DNA of 10,795 nucleotides from JBIOYL01 sp044870185 (GTDB lineage: Bacteria; Actinomycetota; CALGFH01), in assembly GCA_044870185.1 (NCBI GenBank), contig JBIOYL010000288.1, forward strand, positions 1 to 10,795, given 5' to 3'. A model generated the notes under the pieces. The model saw nothing but the letters and a program-made list of their open reading frames with translations, did no database searches and had not been told where the DNA came from. A program made the position numbers and the translations under genes. This document shows positions 5,521-10,795 of the stretch, piece after piece (position 1 is the first letter of the stretch; each line of letters opens with the position of its first letter).

Positions 5521-6252
5521 GAGCCGGCCGGCAAGACGCAGATCGCGCAGGCGCCGGGCGGTCACGCTGGCCGGGTCGACCCGGCTCGCCACGGCGGCCA
5601 GGTCGGCGACCGTGTCGACGTCGAGGCCGAGGCCGGGCGCCTCGACGCGCAGCGCCCCCGGGTGGGCCAGGTGGGCGGCGGCACTGTCCGGGCCGAAGGC
5701 GGGCGCGAAGGTGGCAGGGTCCTGCCAGGCCAAGACGTTCGTGCCGGTGCCGTCGACGTTCGTCACGACCACCACCGGCGCCGTGCCGGCCGCGTCCATC
5801 ACGGTGCGCAGCTCGGCGGGCGACGCCAGCGGCAGGTCGGCGGCGACGACCAGCAGCCCGCCAGCACGACCCTTGCCGGCGGCCTTCGGCCCGCCGGCCG
5901 GGCGGAGCTCGGCGGCGTGTGCCGGTTCGCCGGCCGGGCGCATCTCGCCGCCGCCCTGCGGCGCGCCGGCCAGGCGGAGCTCGGCGGCGGCGCGCCGCAG
6001 GGCGGCGTTCAGGCCGGCCGCGCCGGGCGGCTCCTCGACGACCCGGCAGCCGAGCGCGTCGGCCCGCCGCCAGATCTCCCGGTCGGGCGAGACCACCACC
6101 GGGCGCTCGAGCCCGGGCACGGCCTGCACCGCGGCGACGACATCCTCCAGCATGGCGAGCACGAGCAGGCGCCGCTCGATCGGGCCGAGGTCCGGGGCGA
6201 GGCGGCGCTTGCCGTCGGCCAGCGCCTTCACGGGGATCAACGCGGTGAGCAT
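5509..6252 (-). CDS. cofC: 2-phospho-L-lactate / phosphoenolpyruvate guanylyltransferase (coenzyme F420 biosynthesis)
   Basis: CofC (FbiD in mycobacteria) couples GTP to 2-phospholactate or phosphoenolpyruvate to make the activated side-chain precursor of F420. The 247-residue protein has the family's nucleotidyltransferase layout: 'LIPVKALADGKRRLAP' at the start (5-20, glycine/lysine nucleotide loop), 'VVVSPDREIW' (52-61), 'GLNAALRRA' (80-88), 'LLVVAADLPL' (133-142, metal-binding Asp), 'NVDGTGTNVL' (165-174), 'FGPDSAAAHL' (186-195) and 'GLGLDVDTVADL' (207-218). Between 'NAAL' and 'LLVVAADLP' it has about 35 extra residues compared with mycobacterial FbiD, made of a 12-residue repeat (91-126). 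The catalytic motifs on both sides are intact, so the enzyme may still work. ATG at 6252 gives a proper N-terminus; no Shine-Dalgarno is seen, which suggests a leaderless mRNA. It is divergent from plsC across 27 bp. Confidence 0.9.
   Translation of the reverse strand: MLTALIPVKALADGKRRLAPDLGPIERRLLVLAMLEDVVAAVQAVPGLERPVVVSPDREIWRRADALGCRVVEEPPGAAGLNAALRRAAAELRLAGAPQGGGEMRPAGEPAHAAELRPAGGPKAAGKGRAGGLLVVAADLPLASPAELRTVMDAAGTAPVVVVTNVDGTGTNVLAWQDPATFAPAFGPDSAAAHLAHPGALRVEAPGLGLDVDTVADLAAVASRVDPASVTARRLRDLRLAGRLAPR
5893..6000. repeat. Three tandem 36-bp repeats inside cofC
   Basis: Units start at 5893, 5929 and 5965, each with GCCGG at its start and a GGCGGAGCTC- or GGCGCATCTC-type segment. The period is exactly 36 bp. 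They encode three 12-residue units in CofC (91-102, 103-114, 115-126) of the form E-[LM]-R-[LP]-A-G-x-P. The in-frame period fits replication slippage, and the insertion lies in a loop where the FbiD family varies. Confidence 0.8.
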
Positions 6253-6279
6253 GCCTGCGAGGGTACTATCGCGGCCAAG
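6253..6279. promoter_or_regulatory. 27-bp divergent promoter region between cofC and plsC
   Basis: Only 27 bp separate the two divergent ATGs. TACTAT (6264-6269) is a good -10 for plsC, 10 bp before its ATG. Its complement offers GATAGT as a poorer -10 for cofC. Both transcripts would be nearly or fully leaderless and the two polymerases would compete for the same DNA. The -35 regions would fall inside the opposite coding sequence; I see no strong match. Confidence 0.55.
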
Positions 6280-6990
6280 ATGGCTCGAACCAACCGCGAA
6301 CCGGTGTACGCGCTGGCCAAGCTGCTCATCCCTCCGGTGGTGCGCTTCTGGGTGCGCCTGGAGACGTGCGGGGCCATGAACATCCCACCCCACGGTCCGG
6401 TGATCATCGCCGCCAACCACCTCTCCTACTTCGATCCGTTGTGCCTGGCCACCTTCATCGACGCGGCCGGGCGCAAGGTCCGCTTCCTGGCCAAGGCAGA
6501 GCTGTGGGAGCACTGGTTCACCCGCTGGGCGCTGCAGGGCAGCGGCCAGATCCCGGTGTACCGGGAGACGCGGGATGCCGCCAAGTCCCTCGATGCGGCC
6601 GTGGAGGCCATGCGGCGGGGCGCGGCGCTGGCGATCTACCCGGAGGGGACCACCACCCGCAACGCGGACTTCTCACCGATGAAGCCCAAAAGCGGCGTGG
6701 CCCGGCTGGCCGCCCTGACCGGCGCGCCGGTCGTCCCGGTGGGCATGTGGGGGGCGCACCTGCTGTTCCGGCGCGGGCAGATCGGCCCGTTCCGGCGCGG
6801 CGCCCGGGTGGTCATCAAGGCCGGCCCGCCGATCGACCTCGGCCTTGGCCCGACGGCGTCGCTGGACGCGGTCAACGCCGGGCGTGACCGGGTGATGGAG
6901 GCCATCGGTGCGCTCGTCACCCAGGCGCGGCAGGGCTGGACCCCGCCGGCCTGGTACAAGGCGCCGTCACCCGGGAAGGCACGGGCCTAG
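6280..6990 (+). CDS. plsC: 1-acyl-sn-glycerol-3-phosphate acyltransferase (PlsC family)
   Basis: PlsC-type enzymes move a fatty acyl group to lysophosphatidic acid, making phosphatidic acid for membrane phospholipids, at the cytoplasmic membrane face. The 236-residue protein has the family's NHX4D catalytic motif as NHLSYFD (46-52), the region 'GSGQIPVYRE' (88-96), the substrate-binding 'IYPEGTTTR' (119-127, usually PEGTRS), 'KPKSGVARLA' (135-144) and 'APVVPVGMWG' (149-158). The N-terminal 30 residues are hydrophobic and amphipathic ('LAKLLIPPVVRFWVRL') and probably hold it to the membrane. The ATG at 6280 lies 10 bp after a TACTAT -10 and has no Shine-Dalgarno. The open frame extends far upstream across cofC, but only from 6280 does it match the family. 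The close head-to-head position with cofC and the following ddl are typical of the actinobacterial hup-cofC-plsC-gpsA-ddl region. Confidence 0.92.
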   Translation: MARTNREPVYALAKLLIPPVVRFWVRLETCGAMNIPPHGPVIIAANHLSYFDPLCLATFIDAAGRKVRFLAKAELWEHWFTRWALQGSGQIPVYRETRDAAKSLDAAVEAMRRGAALAIYPEGTTTRNADFSPMKPKSGVARLAALTGAPVVPVGMWGAHLLFRRGQIGPFRRGARVVIKAGPPIDLGLGPTASLDAVNAGRDRVMEAIGALVTQARQGWTPPAWYKAPSPGKARA

Positions 6991-6995
6991 ACGCG

Positions 6996-7577
6996 ATGCG
7001 TGCCGCCATGACCGTCCGTCCCGTGCCGCAGCCCGTCGAGCGCTTCCGGCCCGGCGGCGTGCTGGAGGGCATCGGCGTCGCGCTGCTGGAGACCGCGCTG
7101 TGCCTGCTGCTGGTCGCCCTCGCCACCCTCGCCGGCGAGCGCAGCCCGGCGACGGCCGGCCTGCTCGACGCCGCCGCGGCCCTGTGGGGGGTCTTCGCCG
7201 TCTACGGGTTCGCCGTGGCCGCGCTGCGTGCCCGGGTGTTCGGCGCCGACCTCGACGACGAGGGCGTCACGCTGCACACGGTCCTCGGCGCCCGCCGCCA
7301 CCGCTACCAGGAGCTGTCGGCCGTCGAGGTCACCCGGGGGCGGACCCGGCTGGTGACCCGGGACGGCCGGCTCCACCGGGTGCGCGGCGTCCGCGGCCAG
7401 GCGCAGGGCGCCCGCTTCCGCACCCGCGTGCTGGCCCGGGCCACGCAGGCCGCCCGCGCCGCCCAGGCCGCCCGCGCCGCCCAGGCCGCCCGCGACCGCT
7501 CCGGGGCCGCTGCTAGGCTTGGCCCACAGGGCGAGGACGGGGGGGACGCCGCCCCGCCGGCACGCTCCGGCGGCTGA
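6996..7577 (+). CDS. Two-helix membrane protein with a bacterial PH-like domain and an Ala/Arg/Gln repeat tail
   Basis: The 193-residue product has two membrane segments (about 22-46 and 55-76), then 'RARVFGADLDDEGVTLHTVLGARRHRYQELSAVEVTRGRTRLVTRDGR' (78-125, in parts), which is the pattern of a small bacterial PH (PH_6-like) domain: 'F.A.L..DGV....' followed by '.. W/Y.E..AVEV...'. A basic, helical tail of three 6-residue repeats (A-A-Q-A-A-R type) and a low-complexity end complete it. It begins 5 bp after the plsC stop; ATG 6996 or 7008 (MTVRPVP) could be the start, and neither has a clear ribosome binding site, so it is probably coupled to plsC. gpsA is usual at this spot. The end of the gene contains the next gene's likely promoter and a G7 run (7539-7545), so the true C-terminus could differ. 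Role unknown, perhaps membrane-associated. Confidence 0.75.
   Translation: MRAAMTVRPVPQPVERFRPGGVLEGIGVALLETALCLLLVALATLAGERSPATAGLLDAAAALWGVFAVYGFAVAALRARVFGADLDDEGVTLHTVLGARRHRYQELSAVEVTRGRTRLVTRDGRLHRVRGVRGQAQGARFRTRVLARATQAARAAQAARAAQAARDRSGAAARLGPQGEDGGDAAPPARSGG
7443..7496. repeat. Three tandem 18-bp repeats in the PH-domain protein's tail
   Basis: Units at 7443-7460, 7461-7478 and 7479-7496 are almost identical (GCCCAGGCCGCCCGCGCC, with a few changes in the first and one in the last). They encode the A/Q/A/A/R repeat. The unit is a multiple of three, so copy number can change without breaking the frame. Confidence 0.85.
7514..7519 (+). promoter_or_regulatory. Possible -10 box for the PLP-enzyme operon, inside the upstream gene
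   Basis: TAGGCT in the context GCTAGGCTTGG matches the strong actinobacterial TANNNT form of a -10 element and would start transcription near 7526, about 70 nt before the ATG at 7596. No good -35 is present at the right distance. It lies in the 3' end of the PH-domain gene, so the operon beginning at 7596 may be expressed both by readthrough and independently. Confidence 0.4.
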
Positions 7578-7595
7578 CCGACCACGAGGGAGCGC

Positions 7596-8783
7596 ATGCC
7601 CGACACCCCGGAGCGAGGCTTCGCCACCCGCGCCATCCACGGCGCGGCCCTGCCCGCGCCCGCCGAGGCGCCGCTGTCGACGCCGATCTGGCAGACCTCC
7701 ACCTTCGCGTTCACCGACGCCGAGCACTACGCGCACACCCTGCGCCAGCCCGGCCAGGGCTACGTCTACACCCGCTACGAGAACCCCACCACGGCCGCGC
7801 TGGAGGCGACCATGGCCGACCTGGAAGGCGGGGCGCGGGGGCTCGCCACCGCCTCGGGCATGGGCGCCATCGCCACGGTCCTGCTGAGCCTGGCCTCCGC
7901 CGGCGAGCACCTGGTCGCCCAGCGCGACCTGTACGGCGGGACGTACTCGCTGCTCGGCGCCACGGCCGGGCGGCTCGGCATCCGCACCACGTTCGTCGAC
8001 GCCGCCGACCCCACCTCGGCCGCCGCCGCGCTGCGCCCCGAGACCCGCGCGATCTACGCCGAGACGATCGCCAACCCGACCATGACCGTGGCCGACCTGC
8101 CCGCCCTGGCCGAGGTGGCCGCCGCCGCCGGCGTGCCGCTGGTGGTCGACAACACGGTCGCCTCGCCCTACCTGTGCCGGCCGCTCGAGCACGGCGCCGC
8201 GATCGTGGTGCACTCGGCCACCAAGTACCTCGGCGGGCACAGCGACGTGGTCGGCGGCGTCGCCGTGTTCGCCGACCCCGCCCGTCATACGGCGGCCTGG
8301 AAGACCATGATCGACCTCGGCGCCTCGCCCGACCCGTTCGCCGCCTGGCTGGTGCTGCGCGGGCTCAAGACGCTCGCCCTGCGCATGCAACGCCACGGCG
8401 CCAACGCCCGCCTGCTCGCCGAGCTGCTCGACGCCCACCCCAAGGTGACCCGCGTGTACTGGCCCGGCCTGCCCTGGCATCCGACCGCCGCCCTGGCCGC
8501 CAAGCTGCTCGACGGCGACCCGGGCCTGCTGTCGTTCGACCTGGCCGGCGGCCGCGAGGCCGGCCGCCGCTTCATCGAGGCGACCCGGCTGGCCCGGCTC
8601 GCCCCGTCGCTCGGCGGCCCCGAGACGCTCGTGTCCCACCCGGCCTCCACCACCCACCGGCAGCTCGACGCCGCCGCGCTCGCGGCGGCCGGGATCGGCG
8701 CGGGCATGGTGCGGGTGTCGACCGGGCTGGAGGACGGCGCCGACCTGGCGGCCGACTTCGCGCACGCCCTGGAGGTGGCATGA
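7596..8783 (+). CDS. PLP-dependent Cys/Met-metabolism enzyme (cystathionine gamma-synthase / gamma-lyase family)
   Basis: Enzymes of this family make or cleave cystathionine, homocysteine or methionine with pyridoxal phosphate. The 395-residue length is normal. Key features: 'YVYTRYENPT' (56-65, phosphate-binding Tyr and Arg from the partner subunit), 'TASGMGAI' (85-92), 'DLYGGTYSLL' (111-120, stacking Tyr), 'ETIANPTM' (156-163), 'VVDNTVASPY' (183-192, Asp to the pyridine nitrogen), 'HSATKYLGGHSD' (206-217, Schiff-base Lys at 210) and 'SLGGPETLVSHPASTTH' (338-354). The Cys found at the LYGCT position of typical methionine gamma-lyases is a glycine here, which argues mildly against that activity; synthase, gamma-lyase and O-acylhomoserine sulfhydrylase remain open. 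GAGGGAG (7586-7592) precedes the ATG closely. The end overlaps the ddl start by 4 bp (ATGA), so the two are probably translationally coupled. Confidence 0.92.
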   Translation: MPDTPERGFATRAIHGAALPAPAEAPLSTPIWQTSTFAFTDAEHYAHTLRQPGQGYVYTRYENPTTAALEATMADLEGGARGLATASGMGAIATVLLSLASAGEHLVAQRDLYGGTYSLLGATAGRLGIRTTFVDAADPTSAAAALRPETRAIYAETIANPTMTVADLPALAEVAAAAGVPLVVDNTVASPYLCRPLEHGAAIVVHSATKYLGGHSDVVGGVAVFADPARHTAAWKTMIDLGASPDPFAAWLVLRGLKTLALRMQRHGANARLLAELLDAHPKVTRVYWPGLPWHPTAALAAKLLDGDPGLLSFDLAGGREAGRRFIEATRLARLAPSLGGPETLVSHPASTTHRQLDAAALAAAGIGAGMVRVSTGLEDGADLAADFAHALEVA

Positions 8784-9856
8784 CCCGCAAGCTGCGTCTC
8801 GCGCTCGTGTACGGCGGCCGCTCGGCCGAGCACCCGGTGTCGGTGGTGTCGGCCCGCTCGGTCATGGAGGCGCTCGACCCGGACCGCTTCGAGGTCGTGC
8901 CGATCGGCATCACCCGCGACGGCGCCTGGATGCTGCCGGCGACCTCCCCGCTCGAGCTGCGCGCAGCCGGCGGCGCCCTGCCCGAGGTGCAGGCGGCGGG
9001 CAGCGCGATCGCGCTCCGCCCCGACCGGCGGGGCGGCGCCCTGACGGCCGGCGAGGCCGGCAGCGTCGACGTCGTCTTCCCGCTCCTGCACGGCCCCTAC
9101 GGGGAGGACGGCACCGTCCAGGGGCTGCTCGAGCTGGCCGACCTGCCCTATGTCGGCAGCGGCGTGCTCGCCTCCGCGCTGGCCATGGACAAGTCGATGG
9201 CCAAGGTCGTGTTCGCCGAGGCCGGCCTGCCCCAGGCCCCCTACCTGGTGGTACGCGAGCGCGCCTGGCACACCGAGCCGGAGCGCGTCACGCTCGAGAT
9301 CGCCGAGCGCCTGGCCTACCCGGTGTTCGTCAAGCCGGCCCGGCTGGGCTCCTCGATCGGCGTCACCAAGGCCGCCACACCCGACGGTCTCGGCGCCGCC
9401 CTGCGGGCCGCCTTCGGCCACGACGCCAAGGCGCTGGTCGAGCAGGCGGTCGCCGGGCGGGAGCTCGAGTGCGGCGTGCTCGGCAACGACGCCCCCGAGG
9501 CGAGCGTGGTCGGCGAGATCGTGCCCGCCCACGAGTTCTACGACTTCCAGGCCAAGTACCTCGACGAGTCCAAGCTGCTCGTCCCCGCCCCGGTGCCGGC
9601 CGAGGTGGCCGCGCGTGTGCGCGAGCTCGCCCTGCGCGCCTACCGGGCGATCGACTGCGAAGGCTTCGCCCGCATCGACTGCTTCTACGACGAGGCGGCC
9701 GGCGAGGTGCTGCTCAACGAGGTCAACACCATCCCCGGGTTCACGCCCAAGAGCATGTTCCCCATGCTGTGGGCCGCCTCCGGCCTGTCCTACCCGGACC
9801 TGATCGCCCGTCTGGTCGACCTCGCCCTGGAGCGCCATGCGGCCAAGAAGGCGTAG
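8780..9856 (+). CDS. ddl: D-alanine-D-alanine ligase
   Basis: Ddl joins two D-alanines with ATP for the peptidoglycan stem peptide. The 358-residue protein has the full ATP-grasp layout: 'VYGGRSAEHPVSVVSA' (10-25, Glu17 matching E. coli DdlB E15), 'LLHGPYGEDGTVQGLLEL' (102-119), 'VGSGVLASALAMDKSMAK' (125-142), 'VFVKPARLGSSIGV' (182-195), 'HEFYDFQAKYLD' (251-262, the omega-loop with the catalytic Tyr in AKY), 'GFARIDCF' (295-302) and 'LNEVNTIPGFTPKSMFP' (312-328, metal-binding Glu/Asn). The omega-loop has the Tyr form typical of D-Ala-D-Ala ligases, not the His form of VanA-type D-Ala-D-Lac ligases. The usual Glu in SAEHEVS is Pro19 here, a change next to the active site. It starts inside the PLP-enzyme stop (ATGA) with GGAGGTGG at 8771-8778, though the stretch leaves only 1 bp before the ATG from its far end. 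The next gene follows after 16 bp. Confidence 0.95.
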   Translation: MTRKLRLALVYGGRSAEHPVSVVSARSVMEALDPDRFEVVPIGITRDGAWMLPATSPLELRAAGGALPEVQAAGSAIALRPDRRGGALTAGEAGSVDVVFPLLHGPYGEDGTVQGLLELADLPYVGSGVLASALAMDKSMAKVVFAEAGLPQAPYLVVRERAWHTEPERVTLEIAERLAYPVFVKPARLGSSIGVTKAATPDGLGAALRAAFGHDAKALVEQAVAGRELECGVLGNDAPEASVVGEIVPAHEFYDFQAKYLDESKLLVPAPVPAEVAARVRELALRAYRAIDCEGFARIDCFYDEAAGEVLLNEVNTIPGFTPKSMFPMLWAASGLSYPDLIARLVDLALERHAAKKA

Positions 9857-9872
9857 GAAGGAGGAAGCCGAC

Positions 9873-10793
9873 GTGTTCGAGCGCTTCACCGGGCGGGCCC
9901 GGCGGGTCGTCGCGTCCGCCCAGGAGGAGGCCCGGCTCCTCAATCACAACTACATCGGCACCGAGCACCTGCTGCTCGGCCTGGTCCGCGACGGCGACGG
10001 GGTCGCGGCGCGCGCCCTGGCCGAGCTCGGCATCTCGCTGGAGGCCCTCCGGCGGGAGGTCGAGGAGATCATCGGCCGGGGCCAGAACGCCCCGGCCGGG
10101 CACATCCCGTTCACGCCGCGGGCCAAGAAGGTGCTGGAGCTGTCGCTGCGTGAGGCGCTGCAGCTCGGCCACGACTACATCGGCACCGAGCACATCCTGC
10201 TCGGCCTGGTCCGCGAGGGCGAGGGCGTGGCCGCCCAGGTGCTGATCAAGCTGGGCGCCCCGCTCCCCCGGGTGCGCGAGACGGTGCTCGCATTGACCGC
10301 CGGCCACGCCGGCCCGGAGCGGCCGGCCGGCGAGCCGGCCGCCGTCCAGGCGCCGCTGTGGTCGTGGGCGGCGTCCAGCGTCGAACCGGCCCTGGTCGAA
10401 CCGCCCGAGCTGCGCCGGGTCATCCCCATCGCCAAGGGCTTCGAGCTGCCGGCCGGGCGGCGCCTGACGGTCGTCTCGGTCGAGCTGTGGTCGGTCGGCG
10501 GCGAGCTGCGCTACACGCTGGCCGCCCCCGGCGCCGACCTGGAGCGGCCCGAGGCGTCGGTGGCGGAGGGCTGGCGGCTCGGCGACGACGCCGGCACCGA
10601 CTATCAGGTCGTCGGGCACCGCACGGCCGGCAGCCGGGCCGCCTGGAGTGGCGCCATCCGGTTCGTCCCGTCCCCGGTGCCGGACGCGACCGTGCTGACG
10701 GTGGCGCTGGAGACGCCGGCGGGCGGCGAGCCGCTGCGCATCGAGGTGCCGCTGGACGGCGGCGTGGCGTTCCGCGGCACCGGCACGGCATAG
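9873..10793 (+). CDS. ClpC-type N-domain fused to a beta-rich C-terminal domain, no ATPase module
   Basis: From GTG 9873 the product is 306 residues. Residues 1-142 are a complete ClpC N-domain: 'MFERFTGRARRVVASAQEEA' (1-20), 'NYIGTEHLLLGLVRDGDGVA' (26-45), 'HIPFTPRAKKVLELSLREAL' (77-96), 'DYIGTEHILLGLVREGEGVA' (101-120). The two pseudo-repeats share the Glu of GTEH (31 and 106), the positions that bind phosphoarginine in B. subtilis ClpC. After a Pro/Ala/Glu linker (143-180) comes a beta-rich domain (about 180-300) with 'LTVVSVELWSVGGELRY' (198-214) and 'WRLGDDAGTDYQVVGH' (234-249), which I cannot name. Full ClpC has two AAA+ modules; none is present, so it cannot unfold proteins itself and may act as an adaptor, sensor or regulator. 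GTG is chosen over an ATG at 9837 inside ddl because AAGGAGG (9858-9864) lies 8 bp before it and the product begins like ClpC. No signal peptide is seen. Confidence 0.88.
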   Translation: MFERFTGRARRVVASAQEEARLLNHNYIGTEHLLLGLVRDGDGVAARALAELGISLEALRREVEEIIGRGQNAPAGHIPFTPRAKKVLELSLREALQLGHDYIGTEHILLGLVREGEGVAAQVLIKLGAPLPRVRETVLALTAGHAGPERPAGEPAAVQAPLWSWAASSVEPALVEPPELRRVIPIAKGFELPAGRRLTVVSVELWSVGGELRYTLAAPGADLERPEASVAEGWRLGDDAGTDYQVVGHRTAGSRAAWSGAIRFVPSPVPDATVLTVALETPAGGEPLRIEVPLDGGVAFRGTGTA

Positions 10794-10795
10794 CG

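Noticed and set aside
5064..5534. 156-residue version of the small Cys/His protein
   Set aside because: The first 70 residues are Pro/Arg/Ala-rich noise overlapping the cofC 3' end; the ATG at 5288 has a suitable ribosome binding site.
5500..6990. plsC as a 496-residue protein with a long N-terminal extension
   Set aside because: The extension is the antisense of cofC and has no family match. A -10 box and an expected PlsC N-terminus support the ATG at 6280.
7514..7595. SAM riboswitch in front of the PLP enzyme
   Set aside because: I looked for the conserved stems and core of SAM-I/SAM-IV types and saw none; the leader is short and mainly GC-rich.
6987..8765. Minus-strand open frame of 592 codons
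   Set aside because: Antisense to the PH-domain and PLP-enzyme genes; the product is Gly/Arg/Val-rich with no family features.
8780..9856. Vancomycin-resistance type D-Ala-D-Lac ligase
   Set aside because: The omega-loop reads FYDFQAKY (Tyr form) and lacks the His of VanA-type ligases; no vanH/vanX-like neighbours.
9837..9872. ATG at 9837 as start of the ClpC-N protein
   Set aside because: It lies inside ddl, adds only 'MRPRRRRKEEAD', and has no binding site; GTG 9873 has AAGGAGG 8 bp before it and gives the ClpC-like MFERFT start.
8285..9943. Minus-strand open frame of 552 codons
   Set aside because: Antisense to ddl, whose motifs are complete. No motifs of its own.

Overview
The window looks like chromosomal DNA from a high-GC Gram-positive bacterium, most likely Actinomycetota of unresolved lineage. 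The evidence is very high GC, a nucleoid protein HU with a long Arg/Ser/Ala-rich tail, a CofC/FbiD enzyme for coenzyme F420, a ClpC-type N-domain, TANNNT-type -10 boxes close to start codons, and a layout (hup, cofC, plsC, ddl) that resembles the actinobacterial hup-cofC-plsC-gpsA-ddl neighbourhood. These assignments rest on reading the translated sequences; no database search was possible.

Region 1 (1-4100) is accessory in character. The 5' part of a TnpB-type transposon nuclease gene runs off the left edge on the minus strand. Next to it is a plus-strand gene of unknown function that appears to be broken by a frameshift and perhaps truncated at its 5' end. Two overlapping plus-strand genes follow: a single-pass membrane protein and a soluble protein that share a paralogous C-terminal domain. 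Convergent to them is a regulator with a C-terminal ArsR-like winged helix, whose start codon abuts a perfect 18-bp palindrome that may be its own operator. A 332-bp gene-free gap holds two 35-bp direct repeats, 61 bp apart, each with a TTGCCGGCAA palindrome.

Region 2 (4100-6252) starts with HU, which has a good promoter, a 5'-leader hairpin, a strong ribosome binding site, a TTG start and a terminator-like stem. Convergent to it are three minus-strand genes: a diverged cold-shock-like protein, a small Cys/His protein, and CofC with a 36-bp tandem repeat expanded inside the reading frame.

Region 3 (6253-10795) reads rightward. PlsC is divergent from CofC across only 27 bp. After it come a membrane protein with a PH-like domain, a PLP-dependent Cys/Met-metabolism enzyme, a D-Ala-D-Ala ligase that overlaps it by 4 bp, and a protein that joins a complete ClpC N-domain to a beta-rich domain with no ATPase module. 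The region combines phospholipid synthesis (PlsC), sulfur amino acid metabolism and cell-wall precursor synthesis (Ddl). gpsA, usual in this neighbourhood, is absent.

I found no CRISPR array, tRNA or rRNA. The strongest leads are the ClpC-N fusion without an ATPase, the paralogous pair at 1642-2714, the palindrome at the regulator's start, and the repeat expansion inside CofC.
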